Below are positions 45,571 through 55,387 of a stretch of 64,000 nucleotides of DNA, in pieces. The notes beneath the pieces are model-generated. The model had not been told where the DNA came from, did not search any database, and saw nothing but the letters and a program-made list of their open reading frames with translations. The DNA comes from Pilatotrama ljubarskyi. Lineage: Eukaryota > Basidiomycota > Agaricomycetes > Polyporales > Polyporaceae. The DNA lies in assembly GCA_022385805.1 (NCBI GenBank), contig MU277683.1, forward strand, positions 124,001 through 188,000, given 5' to 3'. Numbering within the stretch: position 1 is the first letter of the stretch; each line of letters begins with the position of its first letter. The translations under genes and the position numbers were made by a program.

Positions 45571-46714
45571 CTATGCGAACACCTTCGAGACCGCCAGCTC
45601 GTCTTCTCCAAGCTTCCTCCTGTCCTTGCGGATGCTGCGCTCTGCTTGGGCATGCTTCCGATGCCCATACTTGTCGCCCTTCTCGCGCTTGAACGCAGAG
45701 CGCACCGCCGTGGGCGTGACAAATTCTGCAGAAGGAAGGCCCTCAGTATCTGCGGTAAGGGGTTCGGTAGGGAGTTCGAGGGCAAACGTACCAGGATTGG
45801 AATATACTGTTGCACCGCTAAATGCGCCCTCGAAGATCCGGATCGGCGTAAGCACGAAGCGGGGCCCGATCTCAACGAGAGACATTTGAGGGGGCCCATT
45901 CGGTTGCAAAGGGTCCTTCTCGACAATCTGCGGATACGAAACACATGGCATGTTAGGGCATGGCTGCTGCGCTGAACGGTTCTGAACCGACCTGGAAGTT
46001 ACGGAACCATATCTTGTTGTCCAGAATAGAGAAGGTGAGAATATGGTCGATGAAGGGTTTTGCCTTCCGTGCTTGGGGAGGTACACCGAAGATCTCCCAT
46101 GAAAGGTTCGTCAGCACAGACAACAGCTGGCTCTCTGAAGCAACTTACATGCGTGAACACCTCCTTCGTGAGTTTTCCCCACTCCGTTTCATCAAACTCT
46201 TTCGAGAAGCTCAAGATTCCGCGGCTGCCCTTCAAGCAGTTTCCCGTCATCTTGAGTTCGTCCATGGTGTGTATGTTCTGAACGTGCATCTTGATGCTTG
46301 GGCCGTTCGGAGTCTTGGCTGCCCAGAGGTATAGGTCTTCATGACGACGCGCCTCAAAGTAGAGAGTATTGTTGCAGTTATTGAGGTCAGCAAGTTCGGG
46401 AATGAGGTTTAGGTGGTTCTTCGAGTCGAGCTTCGAGTCTTTTCACAGATGAGGAGACATTGGTGATTTCGGCGCAGGGCGTACTCACCTTTCTTCACAT
46501 GAGGAAGCAACGCTTCCAGGTCGTTCATTAAATGCCTCATGCGATGGTTGATCCCTCGCGAGGAGAGCATGAGTACTCGCTGCTTATTCCTGGGCTTCTT
46601 CGTGACCGGGGCGTGGTCGTGCTGGTCCACCTCCATGTCGTCGGCTTTGCGCTTTCCCTTCCCCTTCTCAGCCTTTGCGGCCTTGGCCTTCTGTTCCTTG
46701 AGTAGAGTCGCCAT
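45571..46714 (-). CDS. BRX1: Ribosome biogenesis protein BRX1
   Basis: Nucleolar Brix-domain protein needed for 60S subunit assembly, binding 25S rRNA precursors. Start MATLLKEQKAKAAKAEKGKG, a basic region with KKPRNKQRVLMLSSRGINHR and MRHLMNDLEALLPHVKK, then DSKLDSKNHLNLIPELADLN and NCNNTLYFEARRHEDLYLWA, the Brix core. Next: GPSIKMHVQNIHTMDELKMT, GNCLKGSRGILSFSKEFDET, HILTFSILDNKIWFRNFQIV, and LVEIGPRFVLTPIRIFEGAF. A basic C-terminus, YGHRKHAQAERSIRKDRRKL, ends in KVFA. Five exons, complete, normal length for the family (about 300 residues). Divergent from the RING/coiled-coil gene with 245 bases between starts. Confidence 0.96.
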
Positions 46715-46959
46715 AGCGGAGCAGATGTGAGGGTGACGGCGATGAGAACAGTGCACTTGCCCAGCTTGGCGGACAATGGTAAGACTGGGCGCTTGTGGAA
46801 CTTTTCCATCAGGCACGTGCAAGAGATTAGATAGACGCTCATTTCTCCGCGCGATTCGGAGTCGCGTCGCGCATTTCAGCCACAGCCAGACGCGTTCTTT
46901 CGCTCCTCCACCACCACCCGCCCCATCTCCCTGCCTCGCACCCTCTCTCCAGCGTCATC

Positions 46960-48072
46960 ATGTTGACTTTGAAGTGCAAAATATGCCTGGAGGTGATGGG
47001 GAACAACTCTACGCCTATGTCGACGCAATGCGGCCACATCTACTGCTTGGACTGCGCGACTTTCCACTTCTCTCAGGGCGACCCATTCTGCGCCGTTTGC
47101 CGCAGGCCACAGACCCTCGAGAACATGATCCGACTGTTCCCCGACAACGACAGCGATGTTGCGCGTGATGATACGAGCGACATGGGCGAAGCCGATCAGC
47201 TCAGCTCAAGCCCAGTATCCGTACGGAGCATCGAGCGGGCGGGCCAGGACGCGGTGGATATCGTGAAGAAGGCGATTGCTGGTCGGGAGGACATGAAGGA
47301 TGCCCTCTTGGCGTGAGTTCACTTATTTGGGATGATGATTTCTACTTACGCTTGGTCACAAGCTGCAATACCTTCGTCAACTGCGTCACCCCACGCGAGA
47401 AAGCCCACATAAACGAGGTGAATTCGCCTGCCTCCCATGTGCGATACAATGTCTTATCCTTCAATCCTTCATGGCAGGAACTACTCAGAGACATCGCGTT
47501 CCAACTCACGTTGGTGCAGACGGTTTGTTTGAAGAGTCCCATGTTCATAACCCTCCTCCTCATACCTGCACCTTAGGTCCTGAAGGATCACGAGAAAGAC
47601 ATCGCGCGTTTGAAGAATGAAATCCAGATCGCCCGGGCCGCCGAAACGACCGCGCGCCTCCAAGTCGACGAGCAGCGTCGTCTGGCGCGACGCGCGGAGA
47701 AACAGAAGGCGGGGCTCGCGGAAGAGCTCAAGGCCCAGCAAGAGCGATACGAACTCATCCGTCAGCAATGCATCATAGCCACGGAGGATGCAACGCGTCA
47801 AAGGGTGCGCGCCGGGAAGTTGCTCAATGAGCTGGAGGAAAAGGAGGATGAGATGCTCAAGTGGAGGGAGCAGGCTGCGAAGGCCAAGAGGAAGGTGTGT
47901 GTTCTCATCCCTCTCCGACCTTATGGCGGCGCTGCTGACGTGCGCACGTCTCTCTACCGAAACGTAGTACTACGCGCTGAAGAACGAGCTCAAGGAAGTC
48001 AAGAGGTCGGCCGCCGGCGGTCAACGTCAAGGATATCTGCGGGACGGTTCAGACGACCTGGAAGTTGTCTAG
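46960..48072 (+). CDS. RING finger / coiled-coil protein
   Basis: An N-terminal RING starts at residue 6: CKICLEVM, STQCGHIYCLDCATFHF, FCAVCRRPQTLENMIRLFPD, matching C3HC4 spacing, so E3 ligase activity is likely. An acidic linker (DNDSDVARDDTSDMGEADQL) and SIERAGQDAVDIVKKAIAGR follow. After short exons (CNTFVNCVTPREKAHINE; ELLRDIAFQL) comes a long coiled coil: VLKDHEKDIARLKNEIQIAR, AEKQKAGLAEELKAQQERYE, KLLNELEEKEDEMLKWREQA. The last exon reads YYALKNELKEVKRSAAGGQR and ends DGSDDLEVV at 48072. About 290 residues. The architecture (RING, then coiled coil) occurs in many fungal proteins of unknown partner; I do not assign an orthologue. Confidence 0.85.
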
Positions 48073-48407
48073 CTCTTGAAGGGCTGAGAGGCTGCCCACC
48101 ACGAGGGCCGCGATACCACCCATGCCGCCGATATACCAGCCCACGACACCGGAACCTGGCACGCGACTTGTGTATTACTAGCTGCTATCGTTACTGCTTT
48201 CGTATACTCAAAGGACGAGCTCGGATGTAATTAGGCACATGTACGCTACCGCTTTCGCTCTCTGCCACTGATCACGCAGGATTATACGTGTATGAGAGTG
48301 ATGTCAAGTCGAGAGTCGTACCGAGAGAAGGCTTTGAAGAGCTCGCACTAGCGGACCATGAGTGTGCAACAACAACCAAGGATGAATCACCTACTGGGGG
48401 TCTGATC

Positions 48408-50150
48408 CTAGAACAACTTCGCCGTTCGTATGAAGCCCGTTGGCGGACATATGATGATTACGTCCTGAGCCAAGGAGTTCAATGCGGGTCGGTACTCTTC
48501 CACTTCTGAGGACTTCCGCCATTCCCCGGGGCCAGCGTAGAGCTCGATAACCAGCGATTCAAGTCGGGTTGCGCCCAGGCGGACGCGGTGAGTGAAGCAG
48601 TGGTAAACCGCAACGAAGAAATTCGGCGTGAAGACGAAGCGCCTCAATGTGACTGAAGTCAGTTGTGGGCATATGACCTGGCCGGCACGGAACCGCGAAG
48701 GAGTGATCAGAGCGTGAAGGATAGCTACCGGTGACTCCGAGCTGCCCTCTTGCGATAGTGCACTGTTCTCGACCTCGAGGGTCCTGAGGTTGGAAAAACC
48801 CTCGATTGCGCCCACCCACGATCCCATATCGACCGCCGCGAGAGCGCCACTGAAGACGAGAGTGGTCACCGGAGCGCTTCGCATGATATTGAGCGACTTG
48901 AGTAGTGCCTTGTATAGTGAGCCGTGGGTGCAGTGACCAGGCGTAGAGTCGCCTCCAGCACTTGCGTCGAGCTCGAAGATCAGTCTACGGCCATTCCCAA
49001 TGGCTGATAGCGAACAGCCGTGACTGGGAGCATCGCGCAGCTCGACGGCCTGGGCAAGACAGAATGTAGCCAACTTCCGAGTGCAATCCGGCAGCATGGC
49101 CGCAAAGATCGCGGCAGCTTCGTCAGGGCACAGTCCAGCGGCGACATTTGCGACGGCACGAACGTCTACGTGAGCCGGTACCAGCAGGTGCGAGAGGATC
49201 TTGGACACGTTCGGCGCATCATCCTGCACGACGAGGTACTTGAATTCCTTGAGCGACCAGAAGGAGACTACTGGGAGGGACCGCGGGTCATCTGGGCGAG
49301 GCATCATGAGATAATTTCGGACTTCCAGTTGTTCCAACCGAATGAAGTGCTTGAATGCGTCCAAGAGTTGGGCCAGGGAGAGAGGGCGCACGAATCGGGA
49401 TGAGCCACTTAGAACCAAACGCCGCAGTGTACAGACGAACGTCCGCATCAGCATTACATGGGCATTGTGGAGAACCAAACTCCGCAAGGCGGGGAGGGAC
49501 CCAGCGCTGAGGTAGAACGTCGGCGGATGGATGAAGTATGTCGCATGCTTCACAGCGTCTGTCGCTCCTCGGGCGGGAGGCACGTCATAATCCTCTCCGA
49601 CCTTTATGGTCAACCTTCGAAGGAGCCGTGTGCTATCTAGCAGGCGTTGGACTGGAGCAGACGGGTTAGCTGTTGTGTTGATGTTCAGTGTTTTGATGAA
49701 GGTAATAAATGGAGCAAAAGACTGATCGTCCGGATCGATGTCATGCTCCCACAATGTGAAGCTCTTTCCATCGATGGTCGAACCAGACACAGTGTCGTGC
49801 GGGCAAGCCTGAGAATGTGGCATATCTTCTGCTTCAACTTGAATGAGTGCGGTTGAGCGACGGATGGAAATAGCACTCACTTCACGTTGACGCAGTCGGT
49901 ACACAGATATACATACAAGGCGGATATGTACGGGCAAGGAGATGAGCGGGAAATTTGCACAGGGCAAGGGGTATATATGCCGATAGAGGCATCCGGGATA
50001 CGACAATCGCGTGCTGACAATGACGGCCGCCCCCCGCCGCACAATGCAGGAGTGGGTAAGAATACATTGCTCGAGCCATGCATGGCGAAGAACGCCGGAG
50101 CTTTCATGTAGCCAATGATTGTCCAAAAGAGGGGTGCGAAGAGCAGGCAT
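48408..50150 (-). CDS. F-box/LRR-like protein, tandem paralogue A
   Basis: Belongs with the neighbour at 50808-52334: both have leucine-rich ladder text and align at many blocks, e.g. FYLSAGSLPALRSLVLHNAH here against RFPALRSLVLYGCG there, FSNLRTLEVENSALSQ against FPKLHRLEVDDVTL, and VEEYRPALNSLAQDVIIICP near the end against REHYRRLLSSVAERTVLEIY. This layout is typical of the large F-box-like families of Agaricomycetes, which often supply substrate receptors for SCF ligases. I cannot see a convincing F-box; the N-terminal 110 or so codons probably contain an intron (GTGAGT donor near 49881, acceptor AAGCAG near 49833), so the real start may differ. The open frame is otherwise unbroken to the stop at 48408. 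Confidence 0.6.
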   Translation of the reverse strand: MPALRTPLLDNHWLHESSGVLRHAWLEQCILTHSCIVRRGAAVIVSTRLSYPGCLYRHIYPLPCANFPLISLPVHIRLVCISVYRLRQREVSAISIRRSTALIQVEAEDMPHSQACPHDTVSGSTIDGKSFTLWEHDIDPDDQSFAPFITFIKTLNINTTANPSAPVQRLLDSTRLLRRLTIKVGEDYDVPPARGATDAVKHATYFIHPPTFYLSAGSLPALRSLVLHNAHVMLMRTFVCTLRRLVLSGSSRFVRPLSLAQLLDAFKHFIRLEQLEVRNYLMMPRPDDPRSLPVVSFWSLKEFKYLVVQDDAPNVSKILSHLLVPAHVDVRAVANVAAGLCPDEAAAIFAAMLPDCTRKLATFCLAQAVELRDAPSHGCSLSAIGNGRRLIFELDASAGGDSTPGHCTHGSLYKALLKSLNIMRSAPVTTLVFSGALAAVDMGSWVGAIEGFSNLRTLEVENSALSQEGSSESPVAILHALITPSRFRAGQVICPQLTSVTLRRFVFTPNFFVAVYHCFTHRVRLGATRLESLVIELYAGPGEWRKSSEVEEYRPALNSLAQDVIIICPPTGFIRTAKLF

Positions 50151-50807
50151 TCGGCCCTATGCAGTGACAAGTCACCTCCGAGTCCGGCCTGCCAGCAGTA
50201 CTAGTGGGGCTGGAGGTTGTTGAAGTCGCGAAGCAAAGAGATGTTTGAGCGCTTTTCAAGAGCGGCTCTCTACTCATTCAGTGAGCGCAAAGAGGCAGCC
50301 ATAGTAGCCCATGATTGACGAGCATCAAGGAAGAGAAATTGACTGGATCACTGCTGCGTAGTACTACATAGAACCGTTCAACCTGCGGGGCCACAAAGCC
50401 GTGAGCACAGCCACCGCATGACGTTCTTGTTCATGCATGATCGACCCCTTGTCCCGGAAATATCGTTCGCAGACTGAAGACAGAGTACTTTCGAGACATC
50501 ACCGTTGGATGACTGTGAGGGTATATAAGGACTCCGCTTGAACCGCTGCCGTTGGCCAGCGAGCGCCGGCTTTTTGTACGCGTTGAACCGTTCTAACAAC
50601 TTCAAGTTCGTAAACCATGGTCACGATGATATACCACGTACAATAGCGAATACAACGTCTACTACCGGAATTTCCTGAGAGATACATACCAGTGGCTTGA
50701 AGAGGTTTTCGTGAATGCCCTCTTCTGATAGGTAGTCGAATGTCAGTGCTCAGAAAGCGAGATACCTCCGAGAGAACACATATTACGACTTACCGTCATC
50801 CCGTACT
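50151..50807. other. Spacer between the tandem paralogues
   Basis: Holds the likely promoter of paralogue A. A minus-strand block at about 50250-50330 (LLDARQSWATMAASLRSLNE) may be a remnant or upstream exon related to the flanking family; no other feature seen. Confidence 0.35.
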
Positions 50808-52334
50808 CTAGCGAGAGCGGCTACCAGGCTCAACATAGATCTCTAGAACGGTCCTTTCAGCTACAGAGGACAATAACCTCCGGTAGTGCTCGCGGTCTCG
50901 GGGCCCGACCACTTCGGTACTATCGCAGTACAGCTCGACGCCCAAGTATCGTAGGGGTGCTCGGCCACCACGCTCCTTGCGACTCTTCAGACATTGGTAG
51001 AGGCGCTCCAGAATGTCTGGACCTGTGATGTCTCCATAAAGCGTCAGATGTTCAAGCAGATGGCAGAGAACGCTCTCCGGGAACGTCGGTGAAGGTGCCA
51101 TGAGCGCGGCAATGACCTTCTGCGGCGAGGCTCTCAGGGTCACGTCGTCGACTTCGAGTCGGTGTAGTTTGGGGAAGCGACCAAGACCGGCGATCCAGGA
51201 GACGGGAGAGACATAGTCGACATCGCCAACGAAGACGGCGCTCCGTATCGGTGCACCGGGGAAGATGTCGCCAGTAGTGCGCACCATCGCCTCAAAGACC
51301 TCGCCTCGAACGTGCTTGAGGGACGGATCGTTGAGAGCGTCGGTGATGAGCTCCAAGTCGAAGAAATCGTCGGAGTCCGTCTTGCCGACGATGTAACACG
51401 ACTCCGGCGGATGATATATGTCTACATGGGAAACGCGCTGGAGAATGGGCAGGCACCGCTTGTCGCCCGGAAGCATCGTCGTAAAGGCGGCAGCACACTG
51501 GGGGGTGGATGCGCTTCGAAGGTTAGCCTTGAGGCGGATGTTCGCGTGAGCCGGGACAGTTAGCGCGGAGAGAATTTGGGAGATGTTGGTGGGGTAATCC
51601 TCTATCCTGATGGAGATCAGGCGTGACGTAGAAGACGGGAAAGGACTTCGACAGTCTTCCTCCGCAAGAAGGGCGAAGCAATTCGCGAGCTCCAGTTCCT
51701 CCAGGCAGTCCAAGTAGCGTAGACAATCAATAAAGGGCGTCAGCGGCAACAATTGGATGTAACCGTGGCTATTCTTCATGACAAGACGGCGCAGGTGGGA
51801 AACCAAAGGAGGCGCCAGAGGCGCACCACAGCCATACAGGACCAGGCTCCTCAGGGCAGGGAACCGGCATGGAGGAAGGTCGAACTTCGCCATGGCCAGC
51901 GGCCTAGCCGTGTGCTCGTCCGACACTTCAACGTGGATCCGCAGGAGCTCCAGCTTAGGCATCCCTTCTCGCAGAAGCGCACCAACCATGTCGACATCCG
52001 CGAATGGCAGAGGGTCTGCGACCAGCTCCCACAGACGGTCGGAGTGGGCTCGCAGGCCATCGAGGGCCGTCTGTGTTATTGGTCGCCCAGACACCATCAG
52101 CTCTTTCCCATCCTCGGTGCGGCCCTGTAGAGATGCGTAGGATGAGGCGACTGGCGGGGTTGCTATCATCTCAACAGCGGCTTTGTTGATACAGATTAGT
52201 CTCTCAAAAGGAAACGAGCGGGTGGAGTGTGCCGACCTCACCTGCAATGACACCGTAGGTTGTTTGAGTAGTGGGGTGCATGATGGTGTTGGAAAATAGG
52301 GGGGTCGAGGGGTGTACTTCGCGTTGGTATCCAA
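50808..52334 (-). CDS. F-box/LRR-like protein, tandem paralogue B
   Basis: Second member of the pair. Repeated Leu-rich units (LELLRIHVEVSDEHTARPLA, LRYLDCLEELELANCFALLA, FPKLHRLEVDDVTLRASPQK, LCHLLEHLTLYGDITGPDIL) suggest a solenoid. The first 30 or so codons of the open frame (MDTNAKYTPRPPYFPTPSCT...) likely include an intron: a TTGCAG acceptor precedes the segment beginning VRSAHSTRSFPFERLICINK. That segment resembles the end of an F-box-type helix, but the domain is not provable by eye. Stop after EPGSRSR at 50808. Probable role: substrate recognition for a ubiquitin ligase, by analogy with family layout only. Confidence 0.6.
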   Translation of the reverse strand: MDTNAKYTPRPPYFPTPSCTPLLKQPTVSLQVRSAHSTRSFPFERLICINKAAVEMIATPPVASSYASLQGRTEDGKELMVSGRPITQTALDGLRAHSDRLWELVADPLPFADVDMVGALLREGMPKLELLRIHVEVSDEHTARPLAMAKFDLPPCRFPALRSLVLYGCGAPLAPPLVSHLRRLVMKNSHGYIQLLPLTPFIDCLRYLDCLEELELANCFALLAEEDCRSPFPSSTSRLISIRIEDYPTNISQILSALTVPAHANIRLKANLRSASTPQCAAAFTTMLPGDKRCLPILQRVSHVDIYHPPESCYIVGKTDSDDFFDLELITDALNDPSLKHVRGEVFEAMVRTTGDIFPGAPIRSAVFVGDVDYVSPVSWIAGLGRFPKLHRLEVDDVTLRASPQKVIAALMAPSPTFPESVLCHLLEHLTLYGDITGPDILERLYQCLKSRKERGGRAPLRYLGVELYCDSTEVVGPRDREHYRRLLSSVAERTVLEIYVEPGSRSR

Positions 52335-52646
52335 CTACAAGTTGGGCTTTATAGTCCAACGGGCGAGACAAAGCGATACGTGGATAGCTTGCCATACTAT
52401 GCGGCAGCATTGTCCTGCCAACAATGAGGTGCAATTTTCAGCCCTTTCGGGACGACCGATCACCTCAACGTGCGGTGGCTTCGGTAGCATACATTAGCCA
52501 GGGGCAGACCTCCATCCACGGCGGCGGCTAAGCTGCTTGGCGGTCCCCGAGTCGTCCAGAGCGCACCGGAAGTAACAGCAATGGTCATGGAGCAGCCCCG
52601 CCCAATGAGTCGGGGGGAGCGAGAAGTGCATATGTACCAAGCTGAT

Positions 52647-53260
52647 TCAGTGGATGCGCTTTGACATACCACTGGCCACCGAATATAAGATCCTTCCAGC
52701 AGGAAACTCGCGTGCTTCAAATTCATGTTCACCGGCTGCAAGTCGGAAGCTGATTAGCGACGCACAATGCGCGAAGGAGAACGTTTCAATCCCACCGTGA
52801 GCACTTGCCTCTCCCGTCGGCACCGATGCAAATGGAGAAGCCGGCTTTGCAGGGTCAGCGGTCTCATGAGGAGGGATTTGCTTCCAGAAGCCGCCAGACT
52901 CTGTTTCAGGCCAAAAAAATCCTCCATAATCTGGCTGCTTCATAGAGCCCACGGCTGCTGGCACACGGGGGGGGGGGGGGTACACTGAGTGAGCTTGGAC
53001 GAGCTACCGCGCGGGCGGACCTGCCACAATTTCAGACAAACGAATCGTCTGAATCATCGATCCAGACAGGTGGACCCTAAAGTCACTGTTCCGTTCGCCC
53101 CAATGACGAGGTGGACGCGAGGATACAAGACGGTCAAGGAGAGTTGGATGGTCAGTAGACGAGCCGACGCTGCGGTAGTGGCGTTCAGTACACTGTCGGA
53201 TTCAGAAGCGCCCTCGACGCTGCAGCTTTCTGGTTGGCCAGCGGGATCCGGCCCGGGCAT
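52647..53260 (-). CDS. Unrecognised gene candidate divergent from CMS1
   Basis: Weak call. A minus-strand start at 53260 reads MPGPDPAGQPESCSVEGASE, then TTAASARLLTIQLSLTVLYP and RVHLVIGANGTVTLGSTCLD before a stop; a later open block has KQPDYGGFFWPETESGGFWK and SFAHCASLISFRLAAGEHEF, EAREFPAGRILYSVASG. A run of 14 G at 52967-52980 lies between them, so any gene here must splice over it. No domain is recognised. It would share its promoter with CMS1. Confidence 0.25.
52967..52980. repeat. Run of 14 G
   Basis: Uninterrupted G14 on the plus strand; length is prone to sequencing or replication error. Confidence 0.9.
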
Positions 53261-53438
53261 CCCCGTGCGAAGGAAATTGCGTTTTGGGCGCCTGGCGTCT
53301 GTTCTGCCAATCGACTCTCGCGCATTCAAGCCGCGACCCTCATAAGCCCTCCGACGTCTTCCCTCCTCCTCTTCTCCTCCGCCCCAGTGGTGGCCCACTT
53401 TTCAGCCCGGGAGGCGCTTCTTACGACCCCTAACGACG

Positions 53439-54557
53439 ATGCATCGCGGAGACGACCTCGAGGACGACTTTGTCCCGGACGACCTGGTCGCCTTGTCCGA
53501 CGAAGATGACCTCCCTAATACCGACGACGTCTCCGGCCTTCTCAGCGCAGACGAGGACGGCGGAAACGATGCGCAAGCCAGTCAGCTGCAGAGCGCGGCC
53601 GCCCTAGAGAAGAAGCGGAAACGTAGAGCAAAGGAAAAGGAGAGGAAAGCGAAGGTGTGTCCCCTCTTTCCCAGGACCTCTGCGCGTTTCTCAGTGTATG
53701 TATTTTGGTGTAGAAACGGAAGCTCGCAGAGACCGTGGAGCCGATTGAACCGCCTTCAATAGCTACGCAGCCGCCTGTCATGCTCGCGGACTACCTCAAT
53801 TCGATGCAGGCGAAGACGTTCAACGAGATGTCCGGTATTGAACTCGCAGACGTCCAAATACCGGGTGGGTACTCATCTCCTCATTGTGCAGGTTCGTCCT
53901 GAGTGTTAACGCATAGACAGAGAGTGCTATAGCGGACACCACTATGTGGACGGGGCCCAGGAGCTTGGACCAGTTGGTGGACTTCATCATCAAGGGTACG
54001 GCGCAGTGCTTCCCATGCCGGGTGATCTCAGACTTACACACGTATTCTAGTGCTCCCCAAGCTCCATACACGCTTGTCACAGAGGCCCAAGTCCAATGGG
54101 GCGCCAACCCTGCTCTATGTGGCTGGGGCGGCCCTCCGGGTGGCGGATGTTACCAGGGTGCTCAGGGATAAGCGGCTTCGCGGCGAGAAGGGCGGAGATG
54201 TCGCGAAGTTATTCGCAAAGCATTTCAAGCTCGAGGAGCACGTCGCATACTTGAAGAGGACGAAGATTGCTGCAGCGGTGGGCACGCCAGGCCGGCTAGG
54301 CAAATTGCTATGCGATACCGGTACGTGCATTCAGTGCCCTGAGAAGTGTCAGCTCTCACCGGCGGTCGCACCGAATAGATGCTCTTGCGACGACCGCTCT
54401 GACCCACATCATTCTGGACGTCTCATACAGGGACGCCAAGCAGCGCACGCTCTTGGACATCCCGGAGACGAGGAACGAGGTTTTCAGGACAGTTCTTGGT
54501 GCGCCAAAAGTCCTCAACGGCTTGCGGCAGGGGACAATCCAGTTAGTATTATTCTAG
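53439..54557 (+). CDS. CMS1: CMS1, small-subunit ribosome assembly protein
   Basis: Member of the Cms1 family found in 90S pre-ribosomes, with a degenerate DEAD-helicase-like fold. Acidic N-terminus [20 protein letters not shown], a basic stretch [18 protein letters not shown], then [20 protein letters not shown] and [20 protein letters not shown]. The core shows [55 protein letters not shown] and [14 protein letters not shown], the last resembling helicase motif Ib (TPGR). The final exon reads [20 protein letters not shown] and ends QGTIQLVLF. Six exons with introns of 50-70 bases. The classical helicase Walker motifs are absent, as is normal for this family. Convergent with mL60, only 120 bases between stops. 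Confidence 0.9.
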
Positions 54558-54677
54558 ACGCGTTCGGTACCCACTTCTTCCCTCCCCCATACGTCCCCTT
54601 ACGGCACCTCCAGGTCTGTAACAGGCCTCCATAATAGTCGGGTGTATGATACAACGGAATATATAGTGCGAGCAGAA

Positions 54678-55160
54678 TCAGAAACCCTTCGGGTTTGTCC
54701 TCAAAGTCAACTGAATGGGGCTTGAGTGAGATGAGGCTGCTGCGCGAGAGGAGTGCACGCACCCTAGTCCACTTCGGGACCTTGTGGATGCCCTTGCGGT
54801 AGCCCTTGGCGCGTCGTGAAAAGACGGTGTACTTGTCTCTCGGTGGCATCTCATGCTCCTTTGGGAGTTCAAGTGCCTTCGTCTGCTCAGAAAAGCTCAC
54901 GGCGAAGTTCCAGACCATTCAGTTGGTATACACGCACCAAGGCAGCACACTGCACACCGCTCTCCCTGACAGCCTCGATGACCGAGTCGACCTGCTTCAG
55001 ACGAGCCCGGACGTTCGCCTTGCGCGTACGCGACAACTTCCATGGGGTCTTCCTGCAGTCCCGTATTGGCTTAGACTGCAAACGTATATCTGACCAGAGC
55101 GCACACCTACCAAAGGAGACCGACCATGCTCGGCTGCGTTGGTCTGAAAGCCCCGAACAT
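54678..55160 (-). CDS. MRPL31: Mitochondrial large-subunit ribosomal protein mL60 (MRPL31)
   Basis: Small mitoribosome protein specific to fungi. Exons: [17 protein letters not shown] (55160-55110); then [45 protein letters not shown]; then [38 protein letters not shown]; then [10 protein letters not shown]. The opening MFGAFRPT...GGLLWK-like run and the block [20 protein letters not shown] are diagnostic of the family. The N-terminus lies very close to the start codon and spliced exons are needed to see it. About 110 residues, normal length. About 230 bases separate its start from that of SF3A1, transcribed the other way. Confidence 0.92.
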
Positions 55161-55387
55161 GTTCGCACCGCGGTCAAGAGCAAGCAGAGGTGACCGGCGT
55201 AGAGACTGTCGGTGCAGAAGGTCGTCGTGGTCGAGAAAGGGAAATCCTGCTGACTAAGCATACAGGCGCTCCTCTTCGTTTGGAAGGCGCGCCCGTCAGC
55301 GAAGTCGCACCTTTGCTCACGGCTTGCTCAGAGCCCCCGCCAGCCCCGCCAACTCGATATCCACCATCTCTCGTCGTCGGCCGCAGC

